DNA of 11,506 nucleotides from Rhizomucor pusillus (GCA_900175165.2 FWWN02000347.1:1-11506), one strand, 5' to 3'. Shown: positions 1 through 8,829, counted from the first letter of the stretch. The notes: generated by a model from the sequence alone, not told the origin. Translations and numbers: made by a program.

Positions 1-160
1 GCACAATAAAAAGGAAAACGTGTTACACTTTAGTGGCCTTTCCCTGGAATTGGCTTCAGATTGCTTTTATACGGATTTAACGATAACAATGCGGGGATGG
101 GAGTGAGAGAATAGGACACAGATTGAATGTAACGAGAATGTTGCTTAACAGAGTATGAGT

Positions 161-2842
161 TTATAAGGGATAAGATATCGATGATTGGAGAGGTGAGCTG
201 AATGGATGTCCAGGCACAAGACGCGCGTGTACTCTTTCAGTCAAACGTACAATCTTGGGATCAACAATCTTCGACAAGTCCAAATCTGCCGGAAGGTCTT
301 TGCATCGATACTTTTGTTTTCTTTGTCATTCTTTCTGACAACTTCAAGTGTTTCCAGCGTTTTAGATATATTCTTCTGCGATATTAATGGATGTATAAGA
401 ACACATTAACGCTCATGGATGAATATTCACTTACTTTTAGTATCCAGAAGAATTCGATATATGCGAAAAGTGTGTCTTCATCATCTTCGCTTGATGGCAC
501 GCCTGATTTCTTCTCCCGCACGACCAGAAAGATCTTCTTCTGGAAATTTTGTACGCTCCACAATCGGATTTCTGCGTCTAAAATACGCTTATCAGCAAAA
601 TATCCCTAGTTATAGCGCATTAGCTTACCGGCAACATGCAAGAAGTATATTTTAAGAGCTGAGAACACGGAGAAGTCGGCGTATTTGTATTTATCGGCAA
701 TGCTTTTAAGCATGGCGACAGCACCAAACATAGCCTTATGGAAGTCAAAAGCTCTCTTTGTCGGTGTCGTCGCATCAAGCGCATTGGATGTCTCCAGGAT
801 CAAAATCTCCAGTTCGCTTCTTTCTAGCATTGCTTTGATTATTCCATCCGCCTTGTAACAGACTTGTTCGCCATGACCAGCAGCTTTCAGCTACCGTTCC
901 ATGGATATGAGCCGCTCCTCTCCAGGATAAAAATGCAAATGATGATTTGTGTCTATAGCATTTATAGACGCTTTCATAGCTGGCCAGATGACACATGTAT
1001 TTAGCATGATCTCCGAATGTGTAAGATCAGCTTTTGCCTTGTAGATATCTCTTGTTCTAAACGTAGAAATTAGCAAAATTCATTCCAAGATTGCAAATAC
1101 TTACACCCATATGAGCATGTCCGATAAAAATCCTGTTTTCTTCTCGTCTGCTGTATCTGGTAATCGCCTTGCTTCCCTCAGCATTTTCTCAGGCTCCTCC
1201 TATGCCACACAAGTCAATCCAAGCGTTTAGAGAAACATGAAAGAATATCTGCTATTACCGCGTTTAAAACTCGTGCAACATAATCTTTCTCTTCCACGAA
1301 AATATCGCGGAACTTCCCATCAAGTCTGCAATATTTCGTGCTTTCAAATGCTTTTTCATACACCAGAGCTGGGACACTGCTCTCATTAGGCCTAATGTGG
1401 TCGCCGCAAACAATAATCCCGTGCTCCTCCGGACTATAATTGATGTAACAGACAGTGAATCAAGACTCATATCATACCCAGCATTTAGCTTTCAAGTTAC
1501 TTGTATATATTGACATCTTCATCATCTGCAACTTCTTCCAAAAGGCGGCGACAACCGTGCCAGAAAGTGATTTGGATTTCCTTATCGTAAGATATCTCTG
1601 ACTGCACGTCGCTTTCTCCATCCTGAAAATCTCATCGTCTTCAGAGTTGCATTTTTGTTTCTAGAGCTGCAATTAGCCCATGCTTCAATTGACAACATCT
1701 CAAGCCATAGAAACCGTTCCCTGACACGGACCTTCTGACACACTCTTTCTTCTTCCTCTCTTTCTACAGCGCGTTTCTATGAAGAGACCGAAGCTATGGT
1801 TGATACGAACGACAGAAAAGAGAACAGATTAGTTCTAATTCCTTTACCATCGTGGTTTCTTCAGTTTGATATTCTTTATACTGCTTCAATTAGCCATGCC
1901 ACGCCGTACAATTTTTTTTTTCTTCATCCTTACTTTGTCATCAGAATCACGGACTGACTGGTCAATGTTCGGTGACCGAATATCAGTATATAGTTTGCCT
2001 AACATAAGCACTACTTACCTCTGCGCTCGTGTCTTGGTCTGGGTGCGTCTGTGAAGTACCTTTATAAATCTCTGATATGCATGTTTCCCCATGACTCATG
2101 ACATACTTGTGTGCCCTCAGCTCTAAAGAATTCGTCGATGTGATCACGTGTTGCCGGTCTCTTGCTGGCTCTCTAGAGGAAGTATTTTTGCCATATTCAT
2201 CGGTATCAACTTTAAGAGCTCTCTCAAGGATAAAGGAATTACCTTCACTTGCTCACTTATCTGGCTCGGCCATCCTGGCGTTCGCAATTGTGCCTCCGAT
2301 AATGCCTAGATTTGGTCCATTTACATTGATGGTCGTGCTCTGGTCGGAATTGCCGCTATCTCTTGCTTTATGCTGCAACGAAAGCCTTGTTAACCAACTG
2401 AAAAAAAAAAGAAGAAAACGACGTTACCTTGCCATCTTCTTTCATCAGCCGCGAAACATGTGCTTTAATTTGACGAGGAACGTCTTGATTCTTGATCTAG
2501 GTCAAGTCCTGGATGTAATGCATCTTGATCGTGCCAGGGTTGGCGTCTGCTTGAGGGTATGCTTTCTCATAATTTGCGTAATCCAATCAGCAAGTTGACG
2601 CGTCGAAAAAAAATGAACGGACTCCACTGCAGTCCATATTGAGCCTCCAGTCTTTAAAGTTCGTGGGTATGCCAATGTTTTGCACGTTGAAGCGGAGCTG
2701 AATAAATTTTGTCTTAAAATTTGAGCATTCTTCTGCATGCTGAATCTTTTATGTAGTTTTCCTTGAAACATATTTTTCGTTTTTCAATCTCGTATTTCAC
2801 CTCTTTTACAGCATCATAATAGTGAGTGCTCCTTAGTGCATT
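161..2842 (-). pseudogene. Decayed multi-exon gene of a Mucoromycota-type lineage-specific family, possible PD-(D/E)XK-like core
   Basis: I know this only as one of the large uncharacterised proteins (roughly 650-700 residues) recurrent in Mucoromycota; no function is established. On the minus strand, coding blocks join across introns 2427..2373, 2018..1958, 1933..1881, 1847..1777, 1731..1623 (weakest), 1500..1434, 1258..1200, 1104..1057, 628..578 and 434..376, mostly 48-71 nt with GTAA-type donors. The N-terminal part carries LRFNVQNIGIPTNFKDWRL (about 2697..2641), YPQADANPGTIKMHY and QIKAHVSRLMKEDGK. The middle carries ITFWHG and GIIVCGDHIRPNE. The C-terminal half carries KADGII (about 854..837), LEILILETS (about 811..785), FDFHKAMFGAVAMLKSIAD and, across a splice, AEIRLWSV. 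D-G...E-T-S may be an altered PD-(D/E)XK site (inference). Lesions: in-frame stops at 2497-2499, 2253-2255 and 891-893; a stop with local frame breaks near 2587; one-base shifts near 2747 and 300-310. The end is TAA at 161-163 in the shifted frame; the 5' end is unresolved. Confidence 0.74.
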
Positions 2843-3237
2843 CTATTGCTGTACCTAACATTTATCAAAGCTCTTGTTATCTGTTAATCTTTACGGAATT
2901 CTAAGCTCTTTATTTCAATGGTTGAGCAGTCAAACTGCCGTGAGCATGTATCCGCGGGAGCAGTCAAGCAACACCAACAAGCAGAGAAATGACAGCTCCT
3001 GCAGGCACAGCATCAGCAAGCTCTGCTATCAGCTTGCCAACAGGAAGAATGAAACGCGTATTCTGTGGTCCATTTAGCACAGATATTTTGCGGCGACTGC
3101 CCCGTCCCTGCCAGCGCGGCCGGCAGCATAGCCGTGTAACGGCGGCCAATCAGATTTGGCATATCCAGGTGGTCTTGCCGCAGCCAATGAGCGCCCCACA
3201 TGGAATGTGCGCACATCGACTCATCTTGAGAAGCATA
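2843..3237. other. Interval with no assignable gene, left flank of the transposase
   Basis: No recognised gene. The part around 2985-3215 is more GC-rich than its surroundings and has frames of 60-90 codons open on both strands. A minus-strand frame contains ALIGCGKTT, which fits the Walker A spacing, but it stops nine codons after the lysine and has no other NTPase motif. The left terminal inverted repeat of the transposon should lie here; no match to the right-flank motif (CGACATC or its complement) or to other right-flank sequence was found by eye. Confidence 0.4.
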
Positions 3238-4509
3238 TCAGAGTTGCTCTCTGTTGCGACACTTATCTAAATACTTATGGGAATGAGAAACGAAACCTTC
3301 GTAACCGCTCAACTTTAAGCTATTGGATGCTTCGCTGATTTTAGTCATCAGTGTCTCCTTTTCCAATAACCTGTTGCGCTTAACTTTGCTCTTGACGACC
3401 GACCAGAACTGTTCGATAGGATTGAGCTCAGGTGCATAGGATGGAAGATAGGCACACCGATATCCCCGAGACTCAATATACTTAGAAATATCGTCAGACT
3501 TGTGGATAGGCGCATTATCCATTATCAAGTAGCGGCCTTTCATGTGCTCATATTTATCCATCTCGTCCATCGTAGCCTTCAGGAAGCTAAGGCAGTGTCC
3601 AGTCACAGTCCCTGTGCTGGTAAGCTCGGCATGACCTCCTCGCTTTCTTTCCTTGACTGGCGGCTGTGGAAGTCGTAGGCTACACCTAATCAGACCTGAA
3701 GCAGAGATCGCGTCCAACAAGGTGATTGTCTGCGCTCGTGTTCCAAGCACAGTGACTACAGCAGGCGATCCTTTCTTGGACCAGGCCATACTGCGCTTCA
3801 TGTTGACATGATGGAAGGCAGACTCATCTAGGAAGACGCAATGAGTCCTAAAGTCCTCCCACTTGCGAACCTCGTCACGGCGCTCTTTGATCTTGGCCTC
3901 AGGTTGGAACCGGGCTCTTTTCAATGTCAAGTTGCACTGCGTCCTCACAAATTCATAGACAGTACTCTTCGAGATCTTAAGTCCATCAAACTTCTGAAGC
4001 AGCCGCTCCATTAGCTATTCCAGCACAACTGAAGAGTTCTCATCAACATACTCTAAAATGACCTCCTTATGCTCCTCAGTGAGAATACGCGGGCGGCCAT
4101 TCTTTTTATGCTTTTTAAAGATGCTGTCAGGGTCCTTTTCATACTGTGTGCTCATCTCTGCGCCGTACGAACATGAATTCCCAACTGCTTCGCAGCAGCT
4201 GATGCGTTCAGAACCTTCTCAAAACATCAGTTTAAAAAACCTCACTTTGTCCTGGTCTGAGTAGAGTGTGTATCCTCGCTTTACAGTAGCTTCTCTCATG
4301 CGAACGTCTGCGTCCTCTGGTTCATCAGTCTGCATAGCAACGGGCTCACGGTCGCTTTCACAAGGCATATTGCACAAATACTGCGTATGCGAACTCACTG
4401 TTTCAAGAACGTACGTCTCCTCGTCCACAAGATAGTCCATGGGTTCAGGCCTGCTATATTCATCAACGACGTTGCCGTGCCCATCTTCATAGAAAAATCG
4501 ATTATCCAT
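3238..4509 (-). pseudogene. Broken Tc1/mariner (IS630-like) DD34E transposase
   Basis: A DDE transposase that would cut and paste its own element at TA sites. The catalytic half (4011..3238) is intact: VFLDESAFH (first Asp, about 3830), YLIMDNAPIHKS (second Asp, about 3520) and PELNPIEQFW (Glu, about 3413), with 34 residues between the second Asp and the Glu. The N-terminal half starts best at ATG 4509..4507 (MDNRFFYEDG), which gives an acidic leader before YSDQDKVRFFKLM. It then breaks: an extra T at 4221-4224 shifts the frame, the helix-turn-helix AAAKQLGIHVRTAQR is read in the shifted frame, TGA at 4152-4154 stands where the family usually has Trp, and a one-base loss at 4141-4151 restores the first frame, followed by KKHKKNGRPRIL. 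A TAG at 4015-4017 precedes LMERLLQKFDGLKISKSTVY. As it stands the copy should not make full-length protein. About 420 residues if intact, close to relatives. The GKG-type loop is replaced by a basic insert, ERKRGGHAE. Confidence 0.93.
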
Positions 4510-4588
4510 TTTTGGAATGTGTGTGGTGTGGTACTTCAGTGTGTGAAATGGTAGGAAGAAGGAAACAAAAGCTGGAACGCTTACGTAC

Positions 4589-4596
4589 TTTATATA
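4589..4596 (-). promoter_or_regulatory. TATA-like box of the transposase gene
   Basis: TATATAAA on the minus strand, about 80 bases before the proposed transposase start at 4509. The distance leaves a 5' leader of roughly 50 bases, as expected for a fungal TATA promoter. Support is position and match only. Confidence 0.4.
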
Positions 4597-4618
4597 GTTC
4601 TTAGCGTGCCAAGCTTTG

Positions 4619-4740
4619 TGCGACAAGACTTTCTGGTTATGCGACATCTAATTTGCAAGCACACGACATCTATTTTTTGGGAAACGCGAATTTGACATTT
4701 AACAAAATGCGACATCAATTTTCACTAGGGGGGCGACATT
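4619..4740. repeat. Cluster of five CGACA(T) motifs upstream of the transposase, candidate subterminal repeats
   Basis: CGACA occurs at 4621, 4642, 4664, 4710 and 4734, all in the same orientation. Three extend to GCGACATCTAATTT (4641), ACGACATCTATTTTTT (4663) and GCGACATCAATTTT (4709), a CGACATC core followed by an AT-rich run. Spacings are about 22, 22, 46 (about 2 x 23) and 24 bases, close to two helical turns. The cluster sits just outside the transposase coding region, where many Tc1/mariner elements carry transposase-binding repeats. No counterpart was found at the left flank. Confidence 0.55.
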
Positions 4741-5263
4741 ACTTTATGGAAAGAGTGTATTTACTGTTCATTGTCGTAATACGATGCACAGCCAATTTGC
4801 GTTACGATCTCATGATCCCGGCTTGTCGATTAGAATTCGCTGACATCCTGCGTTTCTTGCCTCTGAAAACGATCCAATCAATTGTATCATATTTGTGCGT
4901 CTAAATCTGGCGGGTTGTTATAATTTACAAATACTAAACAGTTGTTCGGGAACATTTAGACCGTTAAGAGAGTTGATACCTTTTAAAATCCAGATGTATG
5001 GATATACTGATCGTTGGAAAGGGGCATTGGGAGCATTCTCCAAAACAGCGTTTATTCGGGTTGGATGGTGCAGTATCACGAGACATTTGATGTTTAGTAA
5101 TGATATGTTTATCCAAGAATGCAATGTTGATGGTTATGGGGGAGCCAAATATATTCACTGAAAACAGCACGCGTCGCGGGGAAAAGCGGATATCTCGGCA
5201 AAGATGAATTATCGGGGTTGTGTTGAGGAAATGACTGCAAAGCGAGGGAGGTGGGTACAGTGA
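4741..5263. other. AT-rich spacer without a recognised gene
   Basis: Two overlapping plus-strand frames (4653-4904 and 4895-5161) are open for over 80 codons but show no family motif, signal peptide or convincing splice structure. The last 100 bases lie directly downstream of the RING-CH stop codon and would be its 3' region. The right end of the transposon must lie somewhere near 4740, but I could not place it. Confidence 0.4.
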
Positions 5264-6319
5264 TCAAAGATTGACTTCCAAAATGCGTTCTTTGACTCTG
5301 CCTGCGATTTTCTGCACAAACGATTCCGCCAATGCATACACGCCGCTGACAACGCCCATTATTCCAAAGACCACCGTGATTATCGCCGCGAATGCAGCAA
5401 ACGCTACGCCAAGAGCCGCATCTCTGCTACATGCGCTTAGGTCAGCGAGGTAGCAACTGTAAAAAGGACACGCAGACTGATCGCAGCAGGATAAGAGTTA
5501 GGTGATGCTGGAGAGCTGGTAGCACAAACATAAACGAGCTATACAAGGCCAAGCACTGAAACGGTGACAATGCCAGCCAGGAAATAAATCTATCCATCCA
5601 AAACACCGTTGGTCCGTGCAGCTCTAACCATTCTGGATCATCGGGTCGCGGCGGGCAACGAAACATTTACACATCCACCGCCTTGCAAACGTACGCTATA
5701 CACACCGTCAACGTGATTACCAAAAGGATCATTACACTGCGCACGAAAACTGAATGCTGACCAGCTCAGCATACCGTGGTCTGTGAATGTTGTACTTGTA
5801 ACCACAGAGGTCGCAAGCAACGAACGATTCTTGACGTGGCGACATTACCGGCCACCGATTTAGGCAGTCAACGTGGACGCTCATCATGCTCCCCTTGCAC
5901 CGGCATGGCCGAATTAGGGGGTTGTCCTTGCGTGATCTCCGTACTTGCGACTCTTCGTCGGCTGTCATGTGCACTTTGCTGTATGGGGTGCTGCTTTTAC
6001 TGACGCTGTCAACATCTTCCTCATCCTCCTCCCCTTCAGAGAGATCACAGTTTCTGCATTGTCGATTGTCTTGTTCGAGATGCGCAGTTTGAAGTGTTGT
6101 TGACAGCTGACGCTGGGCCTCCCTTGGCGTCTGTAGGCTCTACATGATTACGGGAGGATTCTTCCTGGTGTTCGTTTGATTGAATAGAACCGAGGAGAGT
6201 GTCGTTCTCGTCGCTGGGTGCAGTCAGCAGCGTAGGCGATAAATTTATCGTGTGTGAATATTGCAAAAAAATGATTCGGAACGATATTGCTGCTGCGCCC
6301 TTGACGCATTGGGCTCCAT
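5264..6319 (-). pseudogene. RING-CH (MARCH-type) membrane E3 ubiquitin ligase, frame-damaged
   Basis: Would transfer ubiquitin from an E2 to membrane substrates. The zinc site is a complete C4HC3 RING-CH: CRNC (6058..6047), PCRCKGSMMSVHVDC, then CDLC before GYKYNIHRPRYAEL. Spacings C-x2-C, C-x-C-x7-H-x2-C-x16-C-x2-C match the type, and RW and SPRQESF fit fungal members. Between the first and second cysteine pairs lie 47 residues, many acidic or serine. A hydrophobic helix (MILLVITLTVCIAYV) follows, another segment (FISWLALSPF), then after an 88-nt intron (5544..5457, GTATAG to TTTTTACAG) a last membrane helix, GVAFAAFAAIITVVFGIMGV, and a basic tail ending RVKERILEVNL. Start chosen at ATG 6319 (MEPNASRAQQQYRSES). 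Frames break at the T7 run 6265-6271, near 6070-6110, and at the T4 run 5746-5749; TAA at 5667-5669 interrupts the loop after the first helix. Domain call is firm; functionality is doubtful unless the breaks are sequence errors. Confidence 0.86.
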
Positions 6320-6932
6320 GTTGCCACGCAATAAACCTGTATGGACAGTGGGCGCAGTGTTATCAGATTGCTTCAATGTGTCAAATGCTCAATCTTTTGA
6401 TTCTATACTCTAAAAAGGTACAATACACTCTATCTAGAAAGTAATTTCATGTATCACTGTTCGAACAAAGGAAAATAGGGACAAAATTGAAGTCGCTTTC
6501 TGCGAAATGTAAATTGCTTTTCGAGAATGGTATGGTTGTCATATGAAAAACCGAAGTCGCAGTTGTCAGAGGATTTCAGGCAGAACCACATGTTCGGGCG
6601 GATCACCCATGAGCTTAGCAAAACAAGCGTCCGCTCCATCTCTTTAATAAATACGACGAGGACGAAATTTTGCCAACTCTTCCTCGGCGCAGTTTGTCGG
6701 TGTCTTCTACGCTAATTCCTATAGTCCACCCTGCGTCATATTCTTCATCTGCTCACCGAAAGATTATTCTAAGTGAAACAATTATGCCATGGGTAGTAGT
6801 TAGCGCCACGCTAATCCCGGCCCAGTCTGCCGACGACGAGGGTAGCACGGGCATCGATGGCGGGTGGAAGGAACAGCTCGTGATCGAAGACTGAGAGCCA
6901 TTGGGCTCGTCAGGCGAGGAGGAACGTGCAAA
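6320..6932. other. Unresolved interval, long open frames on both strands
   Basis: Lies upstream of the RING-CH start. Plus-strand blocks starting at ATG 6527 (MVWLSYEKPKSQLSEDFRQN) and running from about 6640 (NKYDEDEILPTLPRRS) would join if one T were added to the TTT near 6643, and then stop at TGA 6892. The minus strand has SSDNCDFGFSYDNHTILEKQ (about 6570..6510), VEDTDKLRRGRVGKISSSSY (about 6710..6650) and VFDHELFLPPAIDARATLVV (about 6893..6835). The minus strand also has RLLLSDHSALICTFLL, which resembles the SDH motif of endonuclease/exonuclease/phosphatase proteins, but nothing else supports it. Neither reading is decisive. Confidence 0.3.
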
Positions 6933-7679
6933 TCAAGGCACTATGATCGGACAGCAGCAGCCGACGGGAGTGACGCCTGTGAGGCAAAGTTGCTCCGCAG
7001 GGCGGGCAAACGATTTAAATGGTTCCAGGGTAAGCAGTTTCACAGGACAGGCCCTTGTGTACACAAAACGCATGCGGGCTTGTGCGTATTGCAATGCAGT
7101 CAGATTCCTGCTGTATTTGTAGATTCTATCCTTGACTTCTACCGTTTACGGCAAAGAGACCGTAATGCTCGGTTATGTTACGCACTATGCGAGATGTTCT
7201 TCAAGCAGTTACGATCCTTTCAAATCCGCACGGCAAACGTACGAAGAATTTGTGACTAGTATGTTGGGTCATGAGTAGAAGTGAAATCAATATCAGTCAT
7301 GATCATACTTAGCGTCTGCATAATTAGTGTTCGTGGTAGATCACGTAGTGAAGATGAAGGCAATGACAACCTACTTGCAGCCACATCCAAGCAACAATAA
7401 GCATAGAAGCTGATCACCACCTGGAAGGGGCCTTTGTCGTAGCATAGGAGAGCTACCAAAGCTCGCAGGGTTCTCGCGACAGCGCGTCGGGCGATGCCTT
7501 CCTGCTCTTCCCTTGTGCTGCATTGCAAAATTTCCCTACCGGAATATATGGTTCATTTCAAGGTACGAACACTCAATGGTCGTTTCTGCCAATGATATAC
7601 ACAGATCTCAACTTACTGACTCCGGATTAACAGCAGTTTTCTATCTCGCCATGAACTGGCGATGGAAGTACTCTGGGGA
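6933..7679 (-). pseudogene. Possible multi-exon gene remnant, not recognised
   Basis: No known family. Coding-like blocks on the minus strand: SPEYFHRQFMAR, TAG at 7641-7643, KTAVNPES ending at a GTAAGT donor (7616); TTIECSYLEMNHIFR; EEQEGIARRAVARTLRALVA continuing to a hydrophobic stretch and ending at a GTAGGT donor (7374); HKFFVRLPCGFERIVTA, TGA at 7201-7203, RTSRIVRNITEHYGLFAVNG; then, one base out of frame, VKDRIYKYSRNLTALQYAQA and onward to TGA at 6933-6935. Introns 7374..7316 (59 nt) and 7308..7256 (53 nt) have good consensus but would leave a 7-base exon, which is a warning sign. A competing plus-strand model uses a GTAAGC donor at 7030 and ends in SSYDPFKSARQTYEEFVTSM at TAG 7276-7278. 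I prefer minus because more blocks chain together. Confidence 0.35.
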
Positions 7680-7716
7680 AGATTGATTGGCAAAACAACA
7701 GTTCAAACACCGTGCC

Positions 7717-7729
7717 AATAAAATTTATT
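7717..7729. terminator. Overlapping poly(A) signals, one per strand
   Basis: AATAAA on the plus strand at 7717-7722 and on the minus strand at 7729..7724. The minus-strand copy lies about 80 bases past the proposed stop of the PD-(D/E)XK gene at 7807 and would serve as its 3' end signal. Confidence 0.4.
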
Positions 7730-7806
7730 CAACGAGTACGAGGAGATGGGCATTGAGTGGGAGGGAGCAGGAAACAGATGCCGGAAGGGAAGGGAGACGA
7801 GGACAA

Positions 7807-8829
7807 TCAGAAGTCGACCAAGCAGAATCGTTTCTCGCGGTATTTGTCCATGATGGTACGCAGCAATGGAGTGCTGATAGTATGTCGATGGTTGTCCTCC
7901 CAAAAGTTCGCGTCCAGGCTCGGTGTCGCTGGCATTAACGTTCAGATACACGTCCTTGATCCGATCCAGATCGGTAACAAATTCCGGTATATCACGAACG
8001 GATGTTGGCAACGTTTTGCGATGCAATTCAGCGAGCACATAGACGTCTTCGTCGATCAGGGCTTCCACACAGAAAGTGAGAGTGGTACCTATCGAAAACA
8101 TTCATAAACCAACAGAATAATTGATCATTTTACACGAAGCACCCCCGACGGCCTGGAACACAACAATTCGATTCATTCGCGCGCTATCAATACAGTCTTT
8201 TGCAAAAGTAGCTATGCGCAGAAGTTCATTGCCTTTGATCTCTCGTCTGCAGCTTTTGATTTCACCTCTCCAAATACTCGGGAGCGACCGAAAGATAGTC
8301 CTTGAATATCACTCAAGATAGCATCCGGTCTCTCCACGCGACGCATACGGCATTTTCTTTCGCTAGCATTGATTTCAGGCCTAAAACACTGATCAATCTG
8401 ACTAATAGTCGACCTACCACCGTAAGCGGCAAGAACCTGAACTAAACAAAGGCCGCAGGATAGGATCCAGGACACAAGAAATCACGTCATGCCCGCCGAG
8501 TTTCCATGCATGGGTACAAATGGAAAGTCCTCCGGTCTACCGAAAATCGTAAACAACCTCACAGTAAGTACATTTTTGCCACTTACACGTTTGTAAGCAA
8601 CGGACGATCCTGTACTCCAGCGAACACCGCTCAAGATTGCTGAGATGCTTCAGTACATCCACTCCGCTGCAGTTTGGCAGCTTCAATGGCTTGTTCATGT
8701 CATCAGTACAAATACAATATGAGGCCATGACCGAGTTCAACCGACCTTTACGATCTCCTTGATCTCCTTGATGAAATATGCATCCATTTCTTTTGTTGAA
8801 GTGGCAGTGGCGGGTCAAGAAGTCGGCAT
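7807..8829 (-). pseudogene. Decayed PD-(D/E)XK nuclease-fold gene of a Mucoromycota-type family
   Basis: The fold is indicated by RPDAILSDIQ (Asp near 8324) followed after 20 residues by FGEVKSK (about 8271..8251), the P-D...E-x-K metal-binding signature. After it come KAMN/ELLRIATFAKDCIDSA, VVFQAVGGTTLTFCVEALI and VYVLAELHRKTLPTSVRDIP. The order (active site, helix, strand ending in a basic patch) is the same as in the gene at 161-2842. Proposed start ATG 8829 (MPTS), with TGA at 8815-8817; exon 1 encodes TATSTKEMDAYFIKEIKEIV. Introns: 8745..8690 (56 nt), 8586..8537 (50), 8417..8381 (37), 8142..8089 (54). Exon 2 gives LKLPNCSGVDVLKHLSNLER; exon 3 PEDFPFVPMHGNSA then, one base shifted, GHDVISCVLDPILRPLF. 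A 4-base loss at 8221-8232 breaks KAMN/ELL. The phase at 8586/8536 is off by one base. The C-terminus is ambiguous: FWEDNHRHTISTPLLRTIMD to TGA 7807 (preferred, one-base shift), or the unshifted frame to 7703. Nuclease activity is inference. Confidence 0.76.

Noticed and set aside
1..160. Separate gene at the left edge
   Set aside because: No frame of useful length or splice signal; it is best read as the 3' flank of the minus-strand gene ending at 161.
2098..2598. Plus-strand frame of 166 codons, the longest uninterrupted plus-strand frame
   Set aside because: It lies antisense to well-supported exons of the 161-2842 gene and has no motif of its own.
2985..3216. P-loop NTPase fragment (ALIGCGKTT on the minus strand)
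   Set aside because: Matches Walker A spacing, but the frame stops nine codons later, no Walker B or family context is visible, and other frames over the same bases look equally coding-like.
4219..4647. Transposase start upstream of MDNRFF, at the first ATG of the long frame
   Set aside because: The extra N-terminal residues would overlap the TATA-like box at 4589-4596 and are not expected in relatives; ATG 4509 gives the usual acidic leader.
5271..5453. Alanine/threonine-rich plus-strand frame
   Set aside because: It is the exact antisense of the last membrane helix exon of the RING-CH gene.
6807..6960. Endonuclease/exonuclease/phosphatase domain suggested by LLLSDHSALI
   Set aside because: Only the short SDH motif is seen, followed by a stop; no N-terminal catalytic motifs of that superfamily were found nearby.
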